A DNA stretch of 64,000 nucleotides. Origin: Cycas panzhihuaensis. Lineage: Eukaryota; Cycadophyta. The notes below the pieces were generated by a model. It ran no database searches. It saw nothing but the letters and a program-made list of their open reading frames with translations, and was not told the origin of the DNA. The stretch is taken from contig CM041465.1 of the NCBI GenBank assembly GCA_023213395.1, forward strand, positions 240,691,741 to 240,755,740. Reading direction: 5' to 3'. Positions 1 through 9,942 of this stretch are shown in pieces. Each line of letters starts with the position of its first letter. Positions within the stretch are counted from its first letter, which is position 1. Made by a program: the position numbers and the translations under genes.

Positions 1-118
1 GAGAGTCAGCGCGATCGACAAGACGGCATGGTGATAGCGAGACCAGATCCAGTGAGTGGATATCACTAAACCCAATCCATTTCGAAGTTTGAAATTAGTT
101 GCTTTTTCATAGTTTCAT

Positions 119-531
119 GTGATTTTTAGTGCCCCTTATGGGCAATCAGAGGCCCCTCAGTCCGAATCGACCCGAAGAGGCAGGGACCTGGGCATTAGGG
201 AGCCCTGGTCCCGGTGGGCCCCACAGGGTCCACCAAAAGGATCTTTTTTTATTTTCGGGGTGGAAATCCCCCCTTTTGGGGGATCGTCATTCGTACCACG
301 GTAATGATCACGGTGCCGCGATCATTACCGCGGGACCCGATCATGATGGGACACATGCCAAACTTAGCTGCCTAAGTTTGGTGTGGTACGAAGGCAAGAA
401 AGCTACAAAACAGATATAAGGGCTAAAAGAGCCCCAAATCTCAGGCAGAGAGAGTTTTTAGAGAGTGAGGGATGATAGTAACTGACGTGAAGCTAACTTG
501 AATTATTTTTTAGTGTGAACAGGCTGTCATC
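119..531 (+). promoter_or_regulatory. Putative promoter region of the antisense ORF of element A
   Basis: This stretch lies upstream of the antisense ORF. It holds GC-rich repeated motifs (about 296-391) resembling the GCGGTACCGC / AAGTTTACC motifs of the family LTR U3, then a TATA-like GATATAAG near 411-418 and a start codon at 532. The reverse complement of the same block occurs at 46434-46900 and 60650-61050 next to the matching ORFs of C and D. Promoter function is inferred from position and the shared motif only. Confidence 0.45.
299..330. repeat. Inverted repeat with 11-bp perfect arms
   Basis: Arms CGGTAATGATC (299-309) and GATCATTACCG (320-330) are exact reverse complements around a 10-nt spacer. 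The equivalent site of element C (46644-46673) has AAAGATC/GATCTTT arms, so both arms differ between copies in a matched way. Confidence 0.8.
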
Positions 532-2439
532 ATGGTAGATAACCATGAGAACGTGGGTATGGCCATGTTGAGCTACATGGAGATGGCGTCATAGGAGGAC
601 AGGGAGATCCTGCAGAGGTGTGGCCTATACAAGGCCCTCAAGACACCTCAGTATGCATCAGATCAGAGGTTGCTGGTTGACATAGTATCCCATTAGGATA
701 GGAGGATACATGTGTTCCACCTACCGTAGGTAGTTGATGTGATGGTCATGTCGAGGGATATACGGCGGATACTGGGAGTTTCGGCGACAGGGAGGCCGGT
801 GAGACTGGGAACGCTGCCTAGCACCGAGGCAGCACACAGGGAGGCAGCCATGTTCTTCACAGGAGCTAATAGATGGGAGCGGAGGGGAGCCCCCCTCCAG
901 ACTGTACTGTTGTCAGGGATTCCTCGAGTGAGGAAGCTGGTTATATTATATGTTCTGTTCTGAATTTCCCAGAAGCAGAACTATAAGGAGATACCAGGTG
1001 GATGGTTAGATGCAGTTCACCACTGCGAAGCTAGTGAGAGGATGGAATGGGCGACCCTGATAGCGACAAACCTCGTCGCCCAGCTAGACACTATCAGGAT
1101 GACCAGCAGAGGCGGGTTGTCATATAGCACACTACTACAGTGTTGGTTTTTTGATCATTTTGTGGCGGTGGCACCAGCGGGGGGACCACACCCCATCACA
1201 GAGCAGGCCCCGATGGTCCACAGGTGGCAGACTCAGCTGAGAGGGACAGAGGACAGGGCCCATGTCTGACGATCAGTGGAGGCTACGTCACTAGACCTCA
1301 TCACCCTACCAGACTACATAGCAAAGCCTTATATGATAGTGAGGGGGGATAGTGATGACGAGGCGGGCAGAGTAGGAGTGCCTGCAGGCGATGATGGCAG
1401 AGACAGTGGAGATGATGGAGATGACGAGGCTGGCCCATCACGACCTGCAGGAGAGGCAGGTCCCTCAAGGACAGCAGGAGGTGCAGAGGGTCCATCCGGG
1501 GCTACCAGAGGAGAGGCAGGCACGTCAGGAGCACAGGACGAGAGCAGGGGACCCATGACTAGGGCCCACAGGCTGCCGATCGTGATGGGATCCGGAGGAA
1601 CGAGAGCTGAGCCAGCCCCTGCGAGGAGGGAGGCCCAGGCAGAGGAAGTGCCAGAGGATGAGGCACTCGCGACTGGCAGAGAGCCAGGAGAGGAGGATGC
1701 AGCGCGACCAGAGGAGCCAGCAGCCACAGCAGGTGAGACCTAACCTTTTCCAGAGTCGTTTGGCATCCAGATAGATGTTTGGTTTGGTTTGATCATGGTA
1801 TGTGATGAGATGCATACTGACACATGGCATGTTGTATTGGCAGGTGCAACAGAGATCTGGAGGCTGATAGAGGCTGTGGTGAGGGAGATATTCCCTCAGT
1901 TGTATGTAGAGGGGCAACCGCCCATCTAGGCAGGAGATGAGCCTAGAGCAGTAGGTGCCCACGTAGAGGCATTCGCCCCATTGGTGAGGGCAAGAGACAT
2001 ATGGGCTGCAGAGTCCCAGGAGCACATGACATCATGGGGACGACTGCAGCAGGAGAGGGATGATGCGAGGCGCGAGAGGGACGAGCTACGCGAATGGGTG
2101 GAGGCTCTAGAGGCACGGGGCAGAGCAGGCAGAGATGCCGAGAGTAGGACCCAGCTAGCAGTAGTTACAGAGTGTCTCAAGGTGACGGAGGAAGCACTTC
2201 GAGGAGAGAGGGATCGTATCCAGGCCCGATACGATCAGCTAGTAGCGCAGATGGTGTTGAGGTCAAGCCGGAGTAGGACGCATACCCACACGGTGACGAT
2301 GACCCCGAGATGACCGCGAGATAAGGAGAGCGAGGCGGGCAGCTCACGGAGGCCCAAGAGGAGCCTCGGAGGCATGTGGTCCCCAGGAGAGGGATCACAG
2401 AGACCAGGAGGTGGCACCCCAGGAGCGGGGCAGCAGTAG
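532..2439 (+). pseudogene. Antisense ORF (aORF) of element A, plant-mobile-domain-like, two exons
   Basis: This ORF runs opposite to A's gag-pol, between integrase and the 3' end. ATG at 532; exon 1 532-1732, intron 1733-1843, exon 2 1844-2439. The N-terminal part (about 690-950) has a FHLP segment, an MSRDIRRILG segment and a GRP turn typical of the plant mobile domain. The middle (about 1340-1740) is rich in Glu, Asp, Gly, Pro and Ala. Exon 2 (1981-2280) is heptad-like with many Arg, Glu and Leu, so probably coiled coil. Stops interrupt it (for example TAG at 592, TGA at 961, TGA at 1267, TAG at 1927, TGA at 2311), several explained by C-to-T change. Antisense ORFs here are known in Tat-group elements; their function is not established. 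The same ORF is at 44407-46433 and 58758-60646. Confidence 0.72.
1733..1843 (+). other. Probable spliceosomal intron of the antisense ORF (A), 111 nt
   Basis: Donor AGCAG|GTGAGACC and acceptor TTGTATTGGCAG|GTGC bound a T-rich stretch. Reading straight through hits a stop four codons after the donor. Removing the stretch joins exon 1 (phase 1) in frame to the coiled-coil exon: 1846 and 1981 share a frame. Elements C (45144-45255) and D (59339-59454) have introns of 112 and 116 nt at the same place with GTGAG donors. Confidence 0.75.
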
Positions 2440-3102
2440 AGTAGGATATGTACATATGATTTTGAGAGGGGAAAGCACGGGCCTCCAAGGGGTCATATAT
2501 AGGATCATATGATTGTACCCCCCTGCAAGGACACCAGCTTCCCAGATGTATGATGTGACATGATTTTGGGATATATATATATACATGGAGTAATTGGAAC
2601 CCCATTTGGACATGAGATGCTGTGTATAGATCATGTGTGGATGACATGTATGTTTATTTTGTATGTTGTAAATGTTATGTTGTAGATATTTTATGTTATG
2701 AATATTTTATTGTATGATGCACATGTTTCCTTCCATGTATGCCTATATGTCTAACAGGAGCACACACACACGTCATGAGTGGAGACAATAGAGGGGTGTG
2801 AGGTTAGATGATAGAGTGGCATATACGTCTGCAGAAGAGCATAGTGGAATATGCGAAGGAAACGACAGATAGGAAAGAGGAGCGCCGATGCTCCCAAGCG
2901 TCTTCCTGATTGGGGAGTGCCTAAGCAAGATGACAAAAGTTCCCAAGAGGGTACGGGAACGCAGGTTCTGTGGAAGGAACCAGAAAGAAGGAGAAAGACC
3001 CATCTTTAATTACCATTCTACCTGTGGTTGGGAAGAATGGGGGGCAACCTAAGATGGTAGTTTAGGCTCATTTCAGAGTAGGGCGAAGAGATCATCAAAA
3101 GA
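2440..3102. other. Non-coding spacer between integrase and antisense ORF 3' end (A)
   Basis: No credible gene. It holds AT-rich runs such as ATATATATATA near 2573 and TGT-rich sequence (2640-2740), where both convergent transcription units would end. The matching spacers are 43932-44406 in C and 58146-58757 in D. Confidence 0.6.
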
Positions 3103-4454
3103 TCACGCATAAAACTTCGTAAGGAATTTCCCATTAATAGCTTTCTCAAATTCAAGCCCTTCTAGGGTGGCCATCCTGTAGGCACCATTATCGAGGGATT
3201 CGATAATGACGAAAGGACCAACCCATCAGGGTTTGAACTTGGTCAAGTGGTCATGGAGATACTCGAACTTGAGGGCATGGTCCCCAGGAAACAAAAGGCG
3301 GGAACGAAGATGTTTATCGTAGGCCCTTTGTGAGCAGGCTTTGGATGCCAGGTTAGCCTGATAAGCAGCTAAGCATCTCTCATCCAAAGCTTCGAGGTCC
3401 AGCAGGCAAGCCTGACGGATCGACTCTTCGTCGATGAAACCTCGAAGAGAGACTTGCAAGGAAGGAATCTCCACCTCCAGCGGAAGTACCGCCTCGGTAC
3501 CGTAGACCAGGGAGAACGAGGTCATTCCCATGGCAGAATAGATAGAGGTGTGGTAAGCCCACAAGACAGAGGGCAACTGAAGGTGCCAATCCTTTTGGGA
3601 TTGAGCAATGGTTTTCTTGAGAATGTTGACGAGAGTCTTATTGAAAGACTCCACTTGGCCATTTGCCTGAGGGTAGTAAGGGGAGGAAGTCTTATGAGAA
3701 ATTTTGAACTTCTCACAAAGCCCATCCATCTCCTTATTACAGAAAGGAGTTTCGTTGTCAGTGATTAGGACGTCTAGAATCCCAAAATGGCAAATGATGT
3801 GCTGGTAAATGAACGTGGCAATCGTTTTACTAGGGGTATTGATCAAGGGTATGGCCTCCACCCATTTGGTAAAATACTCTGTGGCAGTCAAGATAAACTT
3901 GTGCTATGATGATGAAGGTGGGGAGATAGCCCTAATAAGGTCTAGTCCCCACTAAGCAAAAGGCCATGGTGAAACAATAGGATGCAAGGCCTCGAAAGGC
4001 ACATGGGAAATATTGGCGTGCTCCTGACATCACCGACATTTCAGAGCAAAGGCATGAGCATCCTTAAAGAGGGACGGCCAGAAATAACCCATGCAGAGGA
4101 TCCTCTTAGCCATAGACTGGCCCCTAAAGTGACCTCCACAAATACCATGGTGGCATTCGAAGCACCGGCCTGGCCATTAGTAGTGACACAGCGAAGGAGG
4201 ATCCCATCGAAGGACCTCTTGTATAATACCTCGTCTATGAGGAGGTATTGCCTGGAAGAAGTCTAGATACGAGATCTAACTTCACTACTAGCATCGGGGC
4301 AGTACTGCTATTGTGTAAGATACCATACTATGTCGCCATACCACTCATTGTCGACGAGTGGATGGGGAGATGCTCCCTGAATCGTCAAGATAGACTCATC
4401 AGGGAGAGAGTCGTCAACAGGAGCACCAAAGGAGTTAGGGATAGGGGCATCCGT
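3103..4454 (-). pseudogene. Integrase of element A
   Basis: C-terminal third of pol. Reading leftwards: traces of the HHCC zinc-binding region (about 4020-4130), then the catalytic core with ATEYFTKWVEAIPL, ITDNETPF (second catalytic Asp kept, usual Gly changed to Glu) and PQANGQVESFNKTL (catalytic Glu kept), all in an open stretch 3226-3891. The C-terminal region carries the FPGDHALK segment and ends at a TGA at 3103-3105. Stops in the 4000-4450 part and at 3226 make it non-functional. It inserts the cDNA into the host genome; DD35E family. Confidence 0.85.
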
Positions 4455-6667
4455 GAGTTTCTCAGCCACTATCATTCCCTTCTTTGATTTCTGGTTAACG
4501 ATATGGAGGTCGAATTCTTAAAGTAAGACATCCCAATGACCAGCCCTACCGTCAAATTTGAACGAGTCAGCAAGTACCGTAAGAGATCAGATTGAACGAT
4601 CACCTTGGTAGTGTTGCCAAACAAGTAGTGTCTAAACTTCTTGGTCGTATGGACCAAGGAGAGGCACTCCTTTTTGGCGAGGGAATAGTTAAGCTCAATA
4701 GCCACGAGGGTGCGACTGATGAAATATATAGCTCTCTCGGTTCTCAAGTCATCCTCCTGAGCTAGCATAGCGCCCAAGGATTCATCAATTGTCGAGGTAT
4801 ATAGGACGAAGGGCCTATCGAATCGAGGAGGTGCCAACGTAGGAGCAGAAGCTAGGGCTTCCTTAAGTCCTTCGAAGGCCTTTTAGGTCTTGTCAGACCA
4901 GGCAAAAGGAGCTCCCTTCTTTAATAGGTTCGTGAGGGGTTTAGCGCTTACAACGAAGTCAGCTAAGAAGCGCTTAAGAAAACCAAGCCTCCCTAGAAAC
5001 GACTTAATCTGTCGTTGAGTTCTAGGCGGAGGCATGTCAACAATTGCCCTGACCTTATCAGGGTCAATCTAAATTCCTTATTTAGACACAAGGAACCCAA
5101 GGAGTTTACCCGAAGTAACGTCAAACACACACTTGAGTGGATTTAGACTGACGTGATACTTGTGGCATCGTGAGAAGATGGCACGCAAGTCGGATGGGTG
5201 ATGGGCCCTGACGCAGGAGAAACCCATCATATCGTCCATGAAGACCTCCAATATGTTATCAATGAGGTCGTGGAAAATGAAATGCATGGCTCTCTACTAA
5301 GTAGCACCTATATTCTTAAGGCCAAAGGGCATCGCCCTGTAGGCGAAGGTACCCCAAGGAGTAGTGAAGGCTGTCTTATGGCAGTCTTCAGGAGAAATCT
5401 GAATTTGGTTATAGCCGAAGAAGCCGTCTATTAAGGACATAACTTCAAATCTGGCAGTGCGATCAATAATTTAATCAAGGAAGGTTAACAGGAAATTGTC
5501 CTTGGGACAAGCATTATTGATGTCACAAAAATCGATACATATATGGATCGCCCCATTCTTTTTAGTAATGGGGACAATGTTGCAGACCCACTTAGGGTAG
5601 TCAATGGAACTAATAAGCCCAGCGTCTAGGAGCTTCTCAACCTCTATCTTGATGGTGGCTGAGAGCTTCGAGTGAAGGGGATGCTGCTTCTGGTGCACAG
5701 GGCGGGCGCCAGGAATGGTAGTGAGGTTATGAGTGACAATGGAGGGGTCGATTCCCTTCATGTCAGCATAATCCCACACAAACACATCTAGGAACTCCTG
5801 GAACAGAAGGGAGTACTCCCTTATCTCATCGGGGGAACATTCTAAGCTGACCTTAATGACCTTGCTCGGGGCCAAGACTATGTCTTGGGTCACCCCCACG
5901 CACATGGCATTGCCCTCCTCGAAGTGGAGAGGGGCAAGGTCAACAGGAGGAGGAGGAATAGGAGACGGGATCAGATCGACAAGTGTGGATCTGATTGCGA
6001 GGATCTTCTGGTGACCAAGCTTGTGGTGACCAGAAGGCAAGTTGGGTGCAAAACCCGCCAGATGCTTAAGCAGGGCTTCATCATCCTTAAAGTAATCCAC
6101 CCCATGGATGACCTTACTTTGAGTAGAGGAAGCACTGGAGGGAGTAAAAGAAACAGGACCATGATGGTCATCAGGTTGCTCAACTTCCTCGCGGGATTCT
6201 AAAGGAAATCCAAGGAAAGGCTCCTCAGAAGGAGCGAAAGGCAATTCTTCAAAGCCATTATCTACGGGGTGTAATGAAGAAGAAGAACTGACGATGGGTG
6301 GGTCAACACAAGCAATGACGTGTGACACGCAAGAGTAGCTAGCCTCACCAATGAGAGAGATTCTAGACGGGGATCTAGAATAAGACAGGTGCAACCTACT
6401 GGTGTGGAGGAAGGAGACAGGGTAAAGACAATCCTCGTCTTCATCATGTGACTCATCATCACTAAACGAAGCAAGGTACTCGTAACTCCCAACGCCAATA
6501 GGGGCGAACCGCGTGAGACTAGGGGAAGAAGATGCGGGATCTTCTTCGGATGGGTTAGGTATACCAATAGAGCAAGTTGAGGCATACGTGGAAGGACCTT
6601 GGTTTGCCGAATTGGGGGAACGAGTTTGTTTGGTAGATGGGCGTTCGCAGGGAATCACTCTCATCCA
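4455..6667 (-). pseudogene. PR-RT linker, reverse transcriptase and RNase H of element A
   Basis: The stretch 5471-6664 is open for 397 codons: a Ser/Asp/Glu-rich linker of about 300 residues, then the RT start (VEKLLDAGLISSIDYPKWV, KNGAIHICIDF, NACPKDNF). RT goes on with LIDGFFGYNQ (5410-5440) and an active site FMDDMM (about 5225-5245), so Phe stands in place of the usual Tyr of YXDD. RNase H (4472-4837) has LYTSTIDESLGAML, where Ser takes the place of the first catalytic Asp, and keeps KKECLSLV and VQSD. Stops occur around 5070-5080, 5290 and 5470. Synthesises cDNA and degrades the RNA strand. Confidence 0.85.
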
Positions 6668-7449
6668 TCCATCATGGATGAATTTAAGTTGTCCCTAAAG
6701 AGTTGAGCACACGGCTCCCATTTGGTCGAGCCATGGACGACCTAGAAGGAGGTTGTAGTTAACGTCAACGTCAAGGACTATAACATCGGCAAGAACGGTC
6801 TTGCCCTCAAGGGTGAGCGGAATCGCGACAGATCCCAAAGGGGTCTTCTCGCTATAGTCATAACCTTGGCATCGCCAGGGAACAGGTTCCAAGGCAGAGA
6901 TACCAAGCTCTTGCATGACACGCAAGGGCATGGCATTGACAGAAGAACCGTTGTCTATAATAGTTCTTCAGAGGGTACAATCAGGTGTATCGATAGTGAT
7001 AGTGAATGGGAAGTTCCACTGACGTTACCTTTCACTGGTGGGAGGAAGATCCTTAGGATCAAATGAGATAACGGGTCCATAACTTCAGGTGACGCCCAAA
7101 GCATGGACAGGCGCATCACTCGATCCTAAAGCTTCTAAGAGGAGGGTCCGCTACTTAGGACAACTCCTCAAAACGTCCATCAAGGACATTCCTACGGCGA
7201 CAGTATGAAGCTAGTCCACGATGGAGAAGGGCTTACCCTTCGCGGTAGGCTGGGTAACTGCCCTTCGAAAATCATAATGACCTGGGCATACAGGAATAGC
7301 CTTGGGAAAGAGAGGTATTTCTAGAGGAAGGTTCTCTGGAAGAGGGTCAGAAGGAGTGGAAGAGCAAGAACCTCCTGCTGCCTCCTTGGCGGCTTGAGAT
7401 CGCGTAAGGGCATAGGAAGGAGTCACTCCAAGCAACTGGATCACCTTCT
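6668..7449 (-). pseudogene. Protease of element A
   Basis: Retropepsin-like aspartic protease that matures Gag-Pol. The active site reads IDNGSSVNAMP (near 6930-6965), with Asn after the Asp, as in all readable copies here. The downstream conserved motif NLLLGRPWLDQMG (6710-6750) is present in the open stretch 6695-6931. The N-terminal lead-in (7211-7444) carries IQLLGVTPSYALTRSQ, also conserved in C, D and E. One frame change and stops separate the parts. Confidence 0.8.
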
Positions 7450-9676
7450 TCCCCCTGTTTCAGGGTCGCGAAGGTGATGGGGTATGATGGCTAGGAGAAC
7501 AAGAGGAAGAAGACGAGTTCCGGGCACCCTTCCCTTTGTCGCGAGAAGGATGGGGATTAGGCAATCTTCCTCGATTCTGGTTACTCTTGGTTTAGGTATT
7601 GCGATCACGTTCCCCATGTTTAAGGAACGGATCCTTATGAACTGGTTGATCCAAATTAGGCCTTGAGGCCCGTTTGGGGGAAGAGTCGTGTCGAGGGGCA
7701 TCCTTAGGATGCTGGGCCCTACAACACGAATCATCGTGAAAGCACTCCCCATGAATGGAGGACCACTTCTTCTCAAGCGAAGGGTCTGACCTTCTCGCTT
7801 GAGAGGACTGGGCATTTCCACTCCTAGGGAGAGGAGCTTGGATTGTTTGTTGGACTTGTTTATTGGATGTAGGGGATGAAGGAGCCTGAAGCTTGAGTTC
7901 CTTCATTGTATGCTCGAATGAGCGTATGGCTGATGTGAGAGGGTCCAAGGTCCTCTCAGTCAGATGAGAGGAAGACCGGGTAGGTTGTGAAGGTTTGGTA
8001 TCCTTGGTTGGGGGTGGTGCCTCACTACCGTGAGGGCTTAAGAGGTTTCTTGAGACCAGCTTGGATCTCAATAGCCTCCAATGCCAAACACTTGGCGATC
8101 GTGAAGTCGCATGTGGTCGCCTCCATCTTGAGGACTTCCACATGTACTTCGGGACGAAGTGCATTGACGAAAAGGTCTCTCTTCAACTCCTTGGGCAATG
8201 TTGCCTTAGTGGAGTGAAGCAAGTCGTGGAATCACCACACAAAGTCACAGTTCATTTCATCGTGACCTTGTTTGAGCGAAAGAAGCGACTTCATTCTGCT
8301 CTCGAATGGACGGGCTACATCAAAATAGTTGATGAACTCGTCCAGCAATTACTGGAATGAATGGATAGAATGGGCAGGGAGATGGTAGAACCACTTGAGG
8401 GCGTCACCCTATAAGGATCACAGGAATAATTTCATTAAAATGTGGTCGTAAGCCCAGTAATCGATGCATGCCATAGAAAAACTATGCACATGCTCCGCTG
8501 GGTCTTACAACGAAGTTCCGTCGAATCTAGGAACTTCAAGGGGATGAGGCTGCAGATTGGTTCTTAACGCCTCGATGGATAGAGGTGTTGACCTAAAGTC
8601 CATGAAGGGGCATGCCCTTGCCTAGACCATAGGGTTAATGAATGTCGTAGTAGGTAATGAATAAGGAGCGGATAGGAGTGGAACACCTATCCCTCCTTGA
8701 GGAAATGCCCCCTGTTAAGAAGAGGCGTGGGGGTAGGTGCCTTGGAAAGGAGTCAGGTTCCCTTACGAAGGCATAACAAATGGAATTGCATTGGACGACG
8801 GATAAGGTAGATGTGGAACCGAGTTTTGCCTATATGGGCCACCCGTAGGTGGAGCAACCCCATATGGGTGTAGCAGATCCACCCCATAAACTGGGAGATG
8901 GCTTCTTCTACCCTGCCCCCAAAGTTGAGAAGTGTACCTAGGGGAGCGTAGAAGGAAACACCAACATGTTAGTTTTGAGAGTGTGCAGGAGCGGGTCCCA
9001 CATGACTAGTAGTCGAAAGGCTAGTAGGACCGACATGCCTACTAGGAATGGTATGCACCACATTAGGGGATGGCACATTGGTTTGGTTAGGGACGGGTAT
9101 GCTAACCTTCAATTGAGGGAAAGACATACCACAGGGAGATCCCAAAACACTAGGACCTCGATAAGAAATGGAAGGCACAACACATGCCCCCACTGGAGGA
9201 ATAGGAAAGGAGCGAGACACATGCGTAGGCACAAAGGGATTCATTATCAAAGGAAGAGTAGATGAGGACAAGGCATGCGGGGGAGGAGCAGAAGAAGAAG
9301 AGGCTCCTCCTTGAAGAGCACCCTCAAGCCATCCAGGACGTAGTTGGAAGCATGCCACGCGGTGACACTTGTTGAGAGCTTCAACTACATCGACAGGAGG
9401 GGTTCCTACATACTCGTAAGAGGTAATTAGAACCTTGAACAAGGTAGGTCCCTCGGGATGCTCCTCATAAGAGTTACCGATTACGTGGCAAGTCTCAAGA
9501 GGAGCGGATCCTTCTACAGCATGGGTAGAGGGATGGACATCGAGTGAGAGATGTTGGTCACTTGGGTAGTAAAGGGGTTCATCACCCTCTTGGGTGGACC
9601 CGGGAATAGAGGAAAGAAAAGCATGGGTTTCTAAGGTTGAGGTGTGGTAGGCCCAATCAGAGGAGTATCCCTCCAT
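7450..9676 (-). pseudogene. Gag of element A
   Basis: Start chosen at the ATG 9674-9676 (MEGYSSDW), which is shared with C, D and E; an upstream in-frame TGA rules out a longer start. Order: Pro/Ser-rich N-terminal half (8969-9676, open to a stop at 8969), gag core (about 8640-8200, with FDGTS, HVHSFSMACIDYWAYDH, LKWFYHLP), then MKELKLQAPSS and a zinc-knuckle-like site near 7740 (WSSIHGECFHDDSCC, first Cys changed to Ser). A 2-nt loss near 8025 relative to D shifts the frame. Forms the virus-like particle. Confidence 0.82.
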
Positions 9677-9942
9677 AGTCGGATCAGAATCTGACAAAGA
9701 AAGAGGGTGATACTCTAGGTCTTCTAACAATGGAGGTAGACCACGCAAGCGACAAGAGAAGCATCACATGCAAGATCAACCAATAGTGTTAGGGAAAAAG
9801 AGAAGGCGGTAAGGCACACGCGTTGGGGGCTGCCCAACGTAGAGATCAAAATAGGTATAAAAGGATCACAAAAAGGTAGCGAAACTAACGGAAGAGAGCA
9901 GAAACTAGCTCCCTTACTGGCAGTCCCCAGTATGGTCACCAG
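9677..9942 (-). other. 5' untranslated leader and primer binding site of element A
   Basis: On the minus strand the LTR end TGTCCA is followed by one base and TGGTGACCATACTGGGGACT (about 9922-9941). D has a related sequence (51328-51347), E also (near 16900-16919), and C starts alike (37483). It lies where the tRNA primer site must be. I could not assign the tRNA by eye. Confidence 0.6.

Noticed and set aside
1329-1727. Minus-strand ORF of 132 codons, Ser/Pro/Ala-rich
   Set aside because: It is the shadow of the acidic GC-rich part of the antisense ORF on the plus strand; low-complexity GC-rich DNA leaves several frames open.
7592-8164. 190-codon minus-strand ORF treated as one protein
   Set aside because: Its first third is out of the gag frame; only the part after about 8000 is gag, joined by the frameshift seen against D.
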